NCBI GenBank assembly: GCA_001701165.1
Contig: DAAP01000034.1
Span: 1 to 22,225, forward strand
Direction of reading: 5' to 3'
Source of the DNA: Bacteroidales bacterium H4
Lineage (GTDB): Bacteria > Bacteroidota > Bacteroidia > Bacteroidales > Muribaculaceae
DNA: 22,225 nt
The notes beneath the pieces are model-generated. The model saw only the letters and a list, made by a program, of their open reading frames with translations. It was not told the origin of the DNA and ran no database searches. Positions 14,051-22,225 of the stretch are shown here, one piece after another; position 1 is the first letter of the stretch, and each line of letters opens with the position of its first letter. Both the position numbers and the translations under genes were made by a program.

Positions 14051-16222
14051 TTAATATGATGCTATGTGTAAGGCAAGTCCGCCATCGCTGCGGATGTCGC
14101 GGTATGGGATGCCCGCCGAGTCCATAAAAGCTACAAAGCGACGTCGGCGCGTATAGTGCACAGATGTACCGATGACAATCGTGTCCGCATGGAGTGCCAC
14201 CTTTTTGATGTCACCCTTGAAGCCTCGGCACACCAAAGCATATTCGCATCGCTCACTCGGCGAAGCAAGCGAGTCGCTATTGACCAGTAGGAAGCGATGC
14301 TTTCCGCAGGTGAGTATGTCGCCCGAGCGCTTGAACTCGTGGCGTGTAAAGTCGCCCGAGAGCAAAACCAATTCGGCATTTGTTGTGCGTCGTAGCAGCA
14401 TGTCGCGGTAGCGCTGCTGTCTCAATGTGCGGATATTGGCCGCATTGATGCCGGTCGCGTCCGTAATAAGGTATACGCTGTCCGCATCGGCCAGCAGCAT
14501 GTCTGTCGAAGTTCCTCCGGAGAGGATATAGGCGTCTATCGACACCCGGCTGCGGTCAAATGATGACGAAAGTGCAATGAATATGCATGCACAGCATAAC
14601 ATGCTGATACGCATGATGCTGCGCGGTCGATATAAGAAAAAGAAGAAAGCTGCTACGGCCGCCAGGCAGCAGAATATCGTCAGCATCGACGGGTATGTAT
14701 GCACCACTCCGCTGTCGCCGCCGAAAGTCTTGGCCGAGAATTCGATGAATGCGTACAGTCGGTCGCACGCATATGCCAAAGCCCCGTGTCCTATGCCTGT
14801 CATCGTGGCTATGGCCAGCAGTACGCCGCAAAACATCATGGGCACTATCGCTATGGAAGCCAATATGTTGGCCGGAAGGAAGTATAATGGGAATGTGTGG
14901 AAGTATGCCATTGCCGGGATGGCCGTGGCTGCCATGGCCGCCATGGGTACAATGAATATGCGGAGAGCTTTTTTGACCCTTGTTCGCCGTATTCGGTAAG
15001 CATTGACGGCGCGTAGTGCTATGGTGATGCCTAATACGGCGCAAACGGACATTTGAAATCCGGGAGCAAACAAACATAGCGGATTTATAACCAGCCATAA
15101 GAATATGGCTACGCAAAGACTGTTGTATACGTTGGCCCGGCGCTGAAATATGGCGGATACGCATAATACGGCCACCATGCAGGCTGCGCGTACCACAGAT
15201 GGTGTCATTCCGGCAAAGGCTGCGTAAGCAAACGAAGCCGCGATAATCAAGATGTAAAAAATCCGGTAACCATATCTCGAAGGACGCATCCACGAAAGAC
15301 AGACGGTGATAAACATGATGATTATTCCGACGTGTAATCCGCTGAGCGCCAGCAGATGCGCCAGTCCTGATGTACGGAAAGCCTCGTCCGTGTCCGGCTG
15401 CAAATATGAGTCGTCGCCTACGATGACCGCCGTGAGAAAGGCGGAAGCATCGCTGCCCGCGCCCGAATCGATGATGGCGTTGGTGGTTGCGGCGCGTGCC
15501 TTGTCCAAGATATTGCTTAATGTATTGTCCGAGGCTTTGCTTATCGGATACATTTCCTCTTTTGTCAACCATAAAACAGAATTGACACCCTGCAGGTACA
15601 GGTATCTGTTGTAATCGGCTGCATCCGGGACGATGTCCTTGGCGCGAGCATCGCGTAATATGCCTGTTGCACTCACTATATCTCCCGGCCGATAGGTGTA
15701 TATGCCGTTGTCGTACAGCACGGTTCGGAACTTCTCGGCGTAAATCTTGCCCTTTGTGTCGCTCTTTCTGTCTGCGGATGCCTTGGACGGCATTGATGTC
15801 TCTATATTTTCAGCACCGGTCTTTGCTTTTGCTTTTGTCTTTGAATTATTCTTTGTCTTCGTGTCCTTTGCCTCGGTACATTGCGACACTTCAATGACAT
15901 ATCGAGTGCGGTCTGTCCCCGGTTCGGCTTTGAGGACTTCGCCGATGATATTGACCTTTGTGCCATCGAGGGAGGGCGGCAGCGGATCGGGCAGCGCCGA
16001 GTCGCCGCATATATATCCCGTCATCGCCAGTCCAATAGCCAAGGAGGGCAAAGTTCGGCCTAATGCAGCAAAAACCACGGTGGCCACGGCCGGAATTATG
16101 ATGCCCCATATAGGCATAGGCATATACCGAGCTATGGCAATGCCTATTGCGAAAGCTACAGCCGGGATTAAGGCAGGATGCGCCATGCATCGTTCGTGCA
16201 GGGACTGTGACCGGAGGCGCAT
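14051..16222 (-). CDS. comEC: ComEC/Rec2 family DNA-uptake channel protein
   Basis: The product has 723 residues. ComEC forms the inner-membrane channel that takes up single-stranded DNA in natural transformation. Residues 15 to about 75 are N-terminal membrane helices, and about 88-220 is the soluble OB-fold-like DUF4131 region. The competence domain begins near 255 and carries the hallmark FRTSGLAHLLALSGLHVGI (282-300), followed by helices to about 540. The C-terminal part (about 565-723) resembles a reduced metallo-beta-lactamase-like region, but no HxHxDH metal site is visible. Residues about 117-160 are a Lys/Thr/Ala-rich insertion (DTKTKNNSKTKAKAKTGAEN and on) that interrupts DUF4131. 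The gene follows aroE after 66 bases. No other competence gene is in the window. Confidence 0.9.
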   Translation of the reverse strand: MRLRSQSLHERCMAHPALIPAVAFAIGIAIARYMPMPIWGIIIPAVATVVFAALGRTLPSLAIGLAMTGYICGDSALPDPLPPSLDGTKVNIIGEVLKAEPGTDRTRYVIEVSQCTEAKDTKTKNNSKTKAKAKTGAENIETSMPSKASADRKSDTKGKIYAEKFRTVLYDNGIYTYRPGDIVSATGILRDARAKDIVPDAADYNRYLYLQGVNSVLWLTKEEMYPISKASDNTLSNILDKARAATTNAIIDSGAGSDASAFLTAVIVGDDSYLQPDTDEAFRTSGLAHLLALSGLHVGIIIMFITVCLSWMRPSRYGYRIFYILIIAASFAYAAFAGMTPSVVRAACMVAVLCVSAIFQRRANVYNSLCVAIFLWLVINPLCLFAPGFQMSVCAVLGITIALRAVNAYRIRRTRVKKALRIFIVPMAAMAATAIPAMAYFHTFPLYFLPANILASIAIVPMMFCGVLLAIATMTGIGHGALAYACDRLYAFIEFSAKTFGGDSGVVHTYPSMLTIFCCLAAVAAFFFFLYRPRSIMRISMLCCACIFIALSSSFDRSRVSIDAYILSGGTSTDMLLADADSVYLITDATGINAANIRTLRQQRYRDMLLRRTTNAELVLLSGDFTRHEFKRSGDILTCGKHRFLLVNSDSLASPSERCEYALVCRGFKGDIKKVALHADTIVIGTSVHYTRRRRFVAFMDSAGIPYRDIRSDGGLALHIASY

Positions 16223-16288
16223 TGTCTTCTAATAATGAGAAAAGGGGCGCTTAGCGTTATGCAGCATTGTTCGGGGCAAGAGCCGCTG

Positions 16289-17056
16289 TCAGATGGAACG
16301 ATGCCACATTTCCCAAGACGCAAAGGCTTGTAGCAGCAGCATCTCGAGGCCGTTTTTGACTGTGGCTCCTTGTTCGGCGCATCGTTGCATGAACATGGTG
16401 ACGTTCGGATTGTAAAGCAAGTCGAAGCATACGTGGTTTTTGGTGACCAACCGGTACGGAATATCGGGACATGCATCTACAAGCGGATACATGCCCAGCG
16501 GCGTTGTATTGACAATGACCGTGTGGGAAGCCATTATAACATCGTCGAGGTCCGCATAAGTGATTACGCCCGGTCGGGGTGAGCGAGACACGAGCGTTCC
16601 GGAGATTCCGAGCTGAGACAGTCCGGCCATAACGGCGTGCGAAGCGCCGCCCGTGCCAAGCACCAGGGCGTGAGTGTGGTTTTTGCCCGACAGCAGCGGC
16701 GATATAGAGTCTGTAAAGCCGATAATGTCGCTATTGAAGCCTTTTAGATGGACGTGTCCGGCCGCATTGCGGGAGACGCGTATGACATTTACGGCGCCGA
16801 TTTTGCGCGCTGTAGGGTCGATTTCGTCCAAATATGGGATGACGGCCTGCTTGTAAGGAATGGTGACATTGAGTCCGCGTAAAGCCGGGTGCGTAGCTAT
16901 GATTTCGGCTAAATCAGTGATAGACGGGATTTCGAAATTGAGGTATTCGGCATCTATGCCCTCACTGGCAAATTTGTTGTTGAAATATCCCTGCGAAAAC
17001 GAGTGCCCGAGGGGGTAGCCGATAAGTCCGTACAATTCTTTTTCCGAAGATGCCAT
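16289..17056 (-). CDS. aroE: Shikimate dehydrogenase
   Basis: The product (255 residues) reduces 3-dehydroshikimate to shikimate with NADPH in the cytoplasmic pathway to aromatic amino acids. Visible signatures are YGLIGYPLGHSFSQGYFN (substrate pocket), GLNVTIPYKQAV with catalytic Lys69, GAVNVI, FNSDIIGF with Asp110, the nucleotide-binding loop LGTGGASHAV (about 134-143), the cofactor-site segment LVSRSPRP, NTTPLGMYP, and LQAFASWEMW near the end. The length is slightly short, as is usual in Bacteroidetes. It is the first gene of the run with comEC and the Dabb gene. Confidence 0.94.
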   Translation of the reverse strand: MASSEKELYGLIGYPLGHSFSQGYFNNKFASEGIDAEYLNFEIPSITDLAEIIATHPALRGLNVTIPYKQAVIPYLDEIDPTARKIGAVNVIRVSRNAAGHVHLKGFNSDIIGFTDSISPLLSGKNHTHALVLGTGGASHAVMAGLSQLGISGTLVSRSPRPGVITYADLDDVIMASHTVIVNTTPLGMYPLVDACPDIPYRLVTKNHVCFDLLYNPNVTMFMQRCAEQGATVKNGLEMLLLQAFASWEMWHRSI

Positions 17057-17083
17057 AAATGTCGTTGTTGGTTATGTCTCGAA

Positions 17084-17091
17084 CAAATTTA
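17084..17091 (-). promoter_or_regulatory. Minus-strand -7 element for aroE
   Basis: Read on the minus strand, 17091-17084 is TAAATTTG, matching TAnnTTTG 28 bases before the aroE ATG. No clean upstream TTTG is present at the right spacing. Confidence 0.45.
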
Positions 17092-17138
17092 CATAAAAAT
17101 CGGGAGATTATACACCGACAGAATAAAAAGATATGTAT

Positions 17139-17182
17139 AAATCGCGGAAAAAGCATGCACAATGATGCTTTTTCCGCGATTT
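17139..17182 (-). terminator. 18-bp perfect inverted repeat, probable terminator of the META lipoprotein gene
   Basis: AAATCGCGGAAAAAGCAT (17139-17156) and ATGCTTTTTCCGCGATTT (17165-17182) pair perfectly across an 8-base loop. It lies 28 bases past the stop of the minus-strand META gene and before the aroE promoter. The T-rich part lies inside the stem instead of after it. Confidence 0.6.
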
Positions 17183-17210
17183 GAAGCGGTAAATATGTCG
17201 GCCGGGCCGA

Positions 17211-18062
17211 TTACATGTCGTCTTTTGGCGCGCGTTTGAGCGTCAGCAGAGTCTTGCCCTTTCGGTCGATGAGAAGGGCCTTGTCGCTACCGCCGCGTAT
17301 GGCTGTGGCGGTTTGTTCAAGCGCTACAAGCATCTTGCGTTCGCGGTCGCTGTTGGGGCAAGACATGCGAGTAACGCCCATATTTGTGAAATTGATGGAA
17401 TTGGCCGTTGCCGGTTCCATGGAGATGTTTCCGTTAAAGTAGTTGCATCCCGAATTTCCGTGGATTTTTTTCGCGGATATGTCAAAGAAGATGTTGACGC
17501 CTTCATCGTCCACTGTCTCGTTGTCTATTTTGACCACAACCCATTCGCCGTTCAGAAAGTCCATGTTGTGGCGACGCAGCGTCAGCAGCTTATGTCCTGT
17601 TCCGTCGCTGAGGTACATATAGGACTCGTTGCCTATATCCTTGATGGAGACGTGGATTTTTTCGCCTTCGCGCAATGCGTAATTGATTTCACCGTCATAT
17701 GATATGTCGGGGCATAGGCGCTGGGTGCACAGCACTTGCGACAGGATGATGGTCGAGCTTTCGACGCGGTAGTCGCCGTTGATGATATTGCAGCCGTTGA
17801 AAGCATAGAAGCGTAATTCGGCCGGCGAAAAGTTGATGTATGGCATGTCCTCGTCTTGGCGGATGTCGGTGGTGCCTACTTTGATTATAGTCCATTCGCC
17901 GATGAGTGATTTTCCGATATCCTCGCCCGGTGCTACGGCCGAGGGCTGTCGGGTTACAATCTCGTTGGCGGGAGCGGAAGGCCGGCTTGCGGCAGAGCAT
18001 CCGCTCAGTGTTGTCGAAACCGCGATAGCGGCGAAGAAGCATTTGATGGTGTTCATAATCAT
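17211..18062 (-). CDS. Lipoprotein with two META (HslJ-like) domains
   Basis: The product has 283 residues. Residues 1-21 are a lipoprotein signal ending LSGC (Cys22). ATG codons at 18062 and 18056 are both usable. Domain 1 (about 52-155) has GEWTIIKVG, FYAFNGCNIINGDYRVES and a Cys-rich QVLCTQRLCPD. Domain 2 (about 170-278) has NGEWVVVKIDNETV, HGNSGCNYFNGNISM and GVTRMSCPNSD. The G-C-N-x-x-x-G core and the T-R-M-S-C strand are the META hallmarks. HslJ-like proteins are envelope proteins linked to stress or antibiotic tolerance, but the molecular role is unclear. The gene stands 140 bases from the GT-C gene upstream of it and has its own terminator; no consensus promoter was found in 18063-18202. 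Confidence 0.85.
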   Translation of the reverse strand: MIMNTIKCFFAAIAVSTTLSGCSAASRPSAPANEIVTRQPSAVAPGEDIGKSLIGEWTIIKVGTTDIRQDEDMPYINFSPAELRFYAFNGCNIINGDYRVESSTIILSQVLCTQRLCPDISYDGEINYALREGEKIHVSIKDIGNESYMYLSDGTGHKLLTLRRHNMDFLNGEWVVVKIDNETVDDEGVNIFFDISAKKIHGNSGCNYFNGNISMEPATANSINFTNMGVTRMSCPNSDRERKMLVALEQTATAIRGGSDKALLIDRKGKTLLTLKRAPKDDM

Positions 18063-18202
18063 ATTATTATGCCGTGTGGAAGTTGTTGTATCGTATGTAT
18101 TTGTCGTGTACTTATCGGTAATGTCCGGCGCAATGTCCGCGCCGAGTTCTTGGCGCTCTGCGCTCGCGATGTATCTGTTGGACTAAGCCCGGGTGCGAAG
18201 GT

Positions 18203-19705
18203 TTAACGCCTTGCCGTGGGTGTATTGTTCGGCATCGGCTGCGATTTTTCGGCCGCCTTGGTCGTGTACAGCTTTAATGGTCCGGTGAAGGCGCGCATGC
18301 TCTTGACCGCAACGGGCGGTGCAAGCCGCGTCACTATCGGGATGTCGGTGTGAGCACGCACAGTGTCCGCCTTGGAGGTGACGATGTATGCGGCATCGTC
18401 GCGCAGTACCGGTATCGCTTGTGGCAGTTCGTTGGGGTTGAGGCGATAAAATACTGCGCCTTTTTCCACCAACGGCGCCATCTGTAGCCATCCGTAATTG
18501 GTGCGCACGGGCCATAGCAGAGCCAAGGCAATGTAATAGGTGACCCATACGGTGGCTGCCGAGCGAGATGTGCTGTCGTCCAAGGCCGCAATCAGCGCTC
18601 CCGGCAGCAGCATCGCCAAAGGCAGCAGCGGGAAGGCGTAGCGTGCCTGGTGAAGCACCGAGGCATAGTCGGTGAGGAATATGGCAACAATTGCGCCGAG
18701 CGCCAGCCAAAGCACTACGGCATAGCGTTTGAGCTGCCCGAGTCGCTTTTTCCACGCCAATATGCCGAGGACGGCGGCGCAGGCTATGGTACCGGTCCAT
18801 GTCAGTGTGTCCGAGCCGAGCCATAGGGTTACGCGCTGTAAGGAGGCGCCGCCGTTGGCAAAACTGCCTCGCGTATGTACTGTCGGATGCAGCAGAAAAT
18901 TGAAAAATCCCGTGTAAATCACCCAGCACATAGCCACGGCTGCGACGGTGCACAGTGCCATTCGGCCGATGTCTGAATATCGGCGGCGGCGTGCGGCAGC
19001 CACCGGCAGTCCCAAACCGACAAGGGCCACGTATATCGCATTGAGATACCCGGTGCTGAGCGCTCCGCAGATGGTAATTGTGAGAGCTGCGTACAGTTTG
19101 AAGCCTATAGGCTTGTCTTTGAGTCGGATACATATCTTCACGGCACACAAGGCCAGCAGCGTCAGCCACATTTGTGCCATTTGGTACTCGCGCACAAACA
19201 TTGTGTCGAAGACTGCAGTGCGCGTGGCCATGGCGGCAGTGATTATGGCCAAAGTCAGCCACCATCGCTCGCGACCGAAAACGAGTATGCCTATGCGCCA
19301 CATAGCCAGGAAGGCCACGACCATGAAGATGATATTTAGCCATCCGCCGGCGCGGGCCACTGCTTGGGCGTCCCATCCGTCGTCCAGCGGTTCCAGCGCC
19401 ACGCGCAATGCCATGTAGTACATCGAGGCGTGCGGGATGTCATAGTTGTTGGAGTGTAGCGATGCAAGGTCTTCGCCGAGGCTGTGTTCGCGAGTCAGCA
19501 CTTCCTTGAGCTGCGCCCCGGTGTACGATCCTTCGGGCAGGGCTTGGACATAGGCCCGGTTGTGGCGTGACAGCATCACCGAAAAAACTTCGTCGGAATG
19601 CAGCTGCGTGCGCCCGTATATGGCCGCAAGCCGTATGCCCACCAGCAGGACAAGGCAGGCGGCAAGGGCTATGGCCGGGAGATGTCGTCGCAATAGGTCC
19701 TTCAT
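18203..19705 (-). CDS. GT-C-type membrane protein, probable glycosyltransferase
   Basis: The product has 500 residues with about ten hydrophobic helices (first at 11-31) and a C-terminal soluble tail of about 90 residues. HSDEVFS at 36-42, just after the first helix, matches the DE-type motif of the first periplasmic loop of GT-C enzymes such as PMT/ArnT-like transferases, which move a sugar from a polyprenyl-phosphate donor. A long periplasmic loop (about 43-105) and FVREYQMAQMWLTLLAL also fit. The rest shows no specific family signature, so donor and acceptor are unknown. It starts 38 bases after lgt and probably shares its transcript. Confidence 0.65.
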   Translation of the reverse strand: MKDLLRRHLPAIALAACLVLLVGIRLAAIYGRTQLHSDEVFSVMLSRHNRAYVQALPEGSYTGAQLKEVLTREHSLGEDLASLHSNNYDIPHASMYYMALRVALEPLDDGWDAQAVARAGGWLNIIFMVVAFLAMWRIGILVFGRERWWLTLAIITAAMATRTAVFDTMFVREYQMAQMWLTLLALCAVKICIRLKDKPIGFKLYAALTITICGALSTGYLNAIYVALVGLGLPVAAARRRRYSDIGRMALCTVAAVAMCWVIYTGFFNFLLHPTVHTRGSFANGGASLQRVTLWLGSDTLTWTGTIACAAVLGILAWKKRLGQLKRYAVVLWLALGAIVAIFLTDYASVLHQARYAFPLLPLAMLLPGALIAALDDSTSRSAATVWVTYYIALALLWPVRTNYGWLQMAPLVEKGAVFYRLNPNELPQAIPVLRDDAAYIVTSKADTVRAHTDIPIVTRLAPPVAVKSMRAFTGPLKLYTTKAAEKSQPMPNNTPTARR

Positions 19706-19743
19706 GTTTGTGGATGGTTTTTTTCTTGACTTCTGTGAATGTT

Positions 19744-20589
19744 CTATTTCTTGGCTTGGTCTTGGTCGGAGAAGCGGTCGGGGAAGGCGATGTCGTTCTT
19801 AGGTCGTACGTACGCACGTACAATAAAGATTATGCCTACGATGATGAACGGTATGCTTAGGCATTGTCCCATGTTCAGGGTCATATTTTCCTCGAAAGAT
19901 ACTTGGACGTTCTTGACAAATTCGATAAGGAAGCGGCAGGAGAAAAGCACCGTCAGAAATACGCCGAAAATCAGTCCCGGGCGACGTTCGGCATTGCGCC
20001 GCCAGTACATCCACATCAGCAGGCCGAATAGCGCCAGATAGCAGAGCGATTCGTAGATTTGTGTCGGGTGGCAGGGTATGCCTTTGTACTCATGGCCGTT
20101 CACAAAGATAAAGCCCCAAGGCAGGTCGGTGGGATGGCCGTAGATTTCACTGTTCATCAGATTGCCGAAACGAATCAAGGCACCTACCAGCGCAATGGGT
20201 ATCACCAGGCGGTCAAAAGTCCATAGCGGGCTGCGCTTTGTCGTAATCCATGAAAACAGCAGTACTGCAATGATGATGCCTATTGCGCCTCCGTGGCTGG
20301 CCAGTCCGCCCTCCCATATCGAAAGAATATGTTCGGGATGCTGCGAGTACCAGTCCCATTCGTAGAAAAACACGTGCCCCAAGCGTGCGCCCAGAACGGT
20401 GCCGGCAACGGTCCACAGGAATATCGAACCCATCCAGCGCTCCGGAGCGCCCTCGTGGCGGAACATGCGGTAAAGAATACTGTACCCGATCAGAAAACCG
20501 ACGGCAAACATCAGGCCGTACCAGCGCACGGTCACAAAAGAATCTATGATTATGGGATCTGCGTCCCAGGTGATAAAGTCGAGAATCAT
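19744..20589 (-). CDS. lgt: Prolipoprotein diacylglyceryl transferase
   Basis: The product (281 residues) transfers diacylglyceryl from phosphatidylglycerol to the lipobox Cys of prolipoproteins in the inner membrane, the first step of lipoprotein maturation. It shows VRWYGLMFAVGFLIGY, GGLASHGGAIGI (about 94-105), the family signature RFGNLMNSEIYGHPT (140-154, with Arg140 and Glu148) and HPTQIYES, with about seven membrane segments. The C-terminal tail is short and charged. Its ATG overlaps the stop of the symporter gene (ATGA), so the two are probably translationally coupled. Several lipoproteins in this window would be its substrates. Confidence 0.95.
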   Translation of the reverse strand: MILDFITWDADPIIIDSFVTVRWYGLMFAVGFLIGYSILYRMFRHEGAPERWMGSIFLWTVAGTVLGARLGHVFFYEWDWYSQHPEHILSIWEGGLASHGGAIGIIIAVLLFSWITTKRSPLWTFDRLVIPIALVGALIRFGNLMNSEIYGHPTDLPWGFIFVNGHEYKGIPCHPTQIYESLCYLALFGLLMWMYWRRNAERRPGLIFGVFLTVLFSCRFLIEFVKNVQVSFEENMTLNMGQCLSIPFIIVGIIFIVRAYVRPKNDIAFPDRFSDQDQAKK

Positions 20590-22040
20590 TGTATGTCGTT
20601 AGGCTGAAATGTATTGTCTTCCGGTTTTGCGTTTTTGTCCTTGACCCGTGCAAACCATTGTCGGGTAACGCGGTGTACGCGTCGGCTGAGCGCCAGCAGC
20701 GTGAACATTGTCGGCAGCGCCATCATGGCGTAGAACAGGTCGCACATGCCCACTGCGGCCTCAAGCGGCACCACGGCAAAGACTACCAGCGAAGCCAGGA
20801 AGGCGTAGGTATAGTAGCGGGCCTTGCGCTCGCCAAAGAGATATGCGGCACAGCTTGTGCCGTAGTAGCTGTAGCTGAACATCGAGGAGAGGGCAAAGCA
20901 TATCACCACAAACATCAGCATATATGCACCGCCTGGAATTGCGCGGCCGAAGGCGTCCATGGCTATGGCAAGACCCTTGATACCTTCGATGCTTTGGATG
21001 TCCGGGACACATATCAGCAGAGCCGTGGCAGTGAGCGTGCACACCAGACCGGAGTCTATGGCCGGGCCGAGCATGGCGATAAGTCCTTCGCGCACGGGAT
21101 TGGTATTGCGGCTGGCGCCATGCATGATAGAAGCTGTACCGATGCCTGCATCGTTGACCAATGCGGCGCGGCGTGCACCTATAATTGCGATTCCGGCGAG
21201 AGCTCCGAATCCTGCTTGCAGGTTGAAGGCCTCATGAAATATCGAGGCAAAGACATCGGGGACGCGGCCTAAATTGGTGCATATTATATATAGTACCATC
21301 ACAAAATACACGCCCACCATAAATGGAACCATAATCGAGGCTACGCGCGCGATGCGCCTGATGCCGCGCAATACCACCAAGGCGACAATCACGGCCACCA
21401 ATATGCCGAAAAGCAGTTTGAAAGCCTGGATGTGCGTCAGCGATGTCACCGAAGATACGGCGGCCAGCAGGCTGCTGCTTTCGATCCATTGGGGTGTGGT
21501 GAATGTCGCCGTGACGGCTTCGGTCAACTGATTGGCGTTCATAATGCACAGGGTGCCGAACATGCCGGCAATGGCAAAGAATGTCGCCAAAGGCCGCCAT
21601 CTGTGTCCCAGACCCTCCTCGATGATGTACATCATACCTCCGCGCGGACGTCCCGAAGGGTTTTGGCCGCGGTACATCACCGCCAAAGCCCCTTCGTGAT
21701 ATTTGGTGGACATCCCGACGATTGCGCTGACCCACATCCAAAATATGGCGCCGGATCCGCCCATGACCAAGGCTATGGCCACGCCGGCGATATTGCCCAG
21801 TCCGACTGTGGCGGCGACAACAGACAGAAGTGCCTGTACGGATGAAATTTGGCCGGCTTGGCGCTCGGCGTTGCCCGGACGGCGGCGCAACTCGGCCAGC
21901 GATGCCGGAAGTCGGCGCAGCGATACCGCACCCGAACTGATAAACAGGTATAGTCCGCCGCCTATGAGCAGGAAAAATAGCGGATAACCGCATACCCAAT
22001 CGGCCACAGTGACTATGTATTGTCCTAATGTGTCAAGCAT
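20586..22040 (-). CDS. Alanine/glycine:cation symporter (AGCS family)
   Basis: The product has 484 residues and would import alanine or glycine with Na+ or H+. AGCS signatures are QALLSVVAATVGLGNIAGVAIA (about 69-90), GGSGAIFWMWVSAIVGMSTK, the YHEGALAVMYRG segment, PRGGMMYIIEEGLG, and ALVNDAGIGTASIMHGASR in the middle. About eleven hydrophobic segments are visible and the length is typical. Solute specificity cannot be settled from sequence alone. It is the first gene of a minus-strand run with lgt and the GT-C protein. Confidence 0.92.
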   Translation of the reverse strand: MLDTLGQYIVTVADWVCGYPLFFLLIGGGLYLFISSGAVSLRRLPASLAELRRRPGNAERQAGQISSVQALLSVVAATVGLGNIAGVAIALVMGGSGAIFWMWVSAIVGMSTKYHEGALAVMYRGQNPSGRPRGGMMYIIEEGLGHRWRPLATFFAIAGMFGTLCIMNANQLTEAVTATFTTPQWIESSSLLAAVSSVTSLTHIQAFKLLFGILVAVIVALVVLRGIRRIARVASIMVPFMVGVYFVMVLYIICTNLGRVPDVFASIFHEAFNLQAGFGALAGIAIIGARRAALVNDAGIGTASIMHGASRNTNPVREGLIAMLGPAIDSGLVCTLTATALLICVPDIQSIEGIKGLAIAMDAFGRAIPGGAYMLMFVVICFALSSMFSYSYYGTSCAAYLFGERKARYYTYAFLASLVVFAVVPLEAAVGMCDLFYAMMALPTMFTLLALSRRVHRVTRQWFARVKDKNAKPEDNTFQPNDIQ

Positions 22041-22092
22041 TTACGATGATATTGGTGCGGACACACATCGTGCGCCGCTGTTTACAAGAGTA

Positions 22093-22100
22093 CAAAATTA
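22093..22100 (-). promoter_or_regulatory. Minus-strand -7 element for the symporter-lgt run
   Basis: Read on the minus strand, 22100-22093 is TAATTTTG, a full TAnnTTTG match 53 bases before the ATG at 22040. The upstream element is not clear. Confidence 0.45.
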
Positions 22101-22178
22101 CACAAAAATGCCGACAATCCGCTTCCATAAGCCAAACATTCGCCCGAATCGGCGGCGAACGGCCTCATAACGCCTCAT

Positions 22179-22202
22179 ATCGCAGGTGAGATCGCAGGTG
22201 AG
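22179..22202. repeat. Tandem duplication of a 12-base unit
   Basis: ATCGCAGGTGAG is present twice head-to-tail at 22179-22190 and 22191-22202. CCTCATAA/CCTCATAT just before it forms another short repeat. No gene is visible from 22101 to the window end. Confidence 0.75.
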
Positions 22203-22225
22203 AGCCAGGGCAACCGCATCAAATT

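Noticed and set aside
18183..19376. 397-residue open frame on the minus strand
   Set aside because: It overlaps the GT-C gene in another frame on the same strand, is rich in Arg/His/Ser and has no membrane helices. The 500-residue frame has clear helices and a GT-C motif.
22179..22202. CRISPR array
   Set aside because: The repeats are only 12 bases, directly adjacent and without spacers.

Overview
The window looks like chromosomal DNA of a gut Bacteroidales bacterium. The best guess is a Muribaculaceae-like organism, and that family assignment is inference. The evidence is: promoters matching the Bacteroidetes primary sigma consensus (TTTG, about 20 bases, TAnnTTTG) in front of several genes; weak or absent Shine-Dalgarno sites; a type IX secretion (T9SS) plug protein; secreted proteins with T9SS-like C-terminal tails; and a monofunctional aspartokinase and a DUF3109 protein of Bacteroidetes type. 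No prophage, insertion sequence, integrase, CRISPR array or rRNA operon was found.

Layout. Bases 1-1340 hold a decayed C10 (streptopain-like) cysteine protease locus. A propeptide-like lipoprotein ORF survives, followed by an out-of-frame remnant of the protease C-terminus and then an outer-membrane beta-barrel gene with a terminator. Bases 1341-1713 are non-coding and contain a promoter followed at once by a strongly foldable RNA of about 100 nt. It leads into a 1257-residue secreted protein (1714-5487) with a C39-like cysteine peptidase domain, six ricin-type beta-trefoils in a 3+3 arrangement around a GBS-Bsp-like module, and a T9SS-like tail. Aspartokinase (5785-7101) follows. A minus-strand cluster ung, T9SS plug, DUF3109 (9768 down to 7167) comes next. 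Its start faces a plus-strand tRNA-Arg(CCG) across overlapping divergent promoters. After the tRNA and its terminator come a small secreted protein, a repeat-containing gap, a SulP anion transporter with a STAS domain, a tiny lipoprotein and a tiny glycine-rich membrane protein.

The rest is on the minus strand. One cluster is aroE, comEC and a Dabb-domain protein (17056 down to 13730). A lipoprotein with two META domains (18062-17211) follows. The last group is an AGCS amino-acid symporter overlapping lgt, then a GT-C-type membrane protein (22040 down to 18203).

Most of these genes are core metabolism (lysC, aroE, ung, lgt, comEC). The accessory interest lies in three places: the first 5.5 kb, where an eroded secreted protease lies beside a large lectin-protease with a structured leader; the cell-envelope and export theme (plug protein, Lgt, GT-C protein, lipoproteins, T9SS-like tails); and several unexplained inverted repeats in the gaps.
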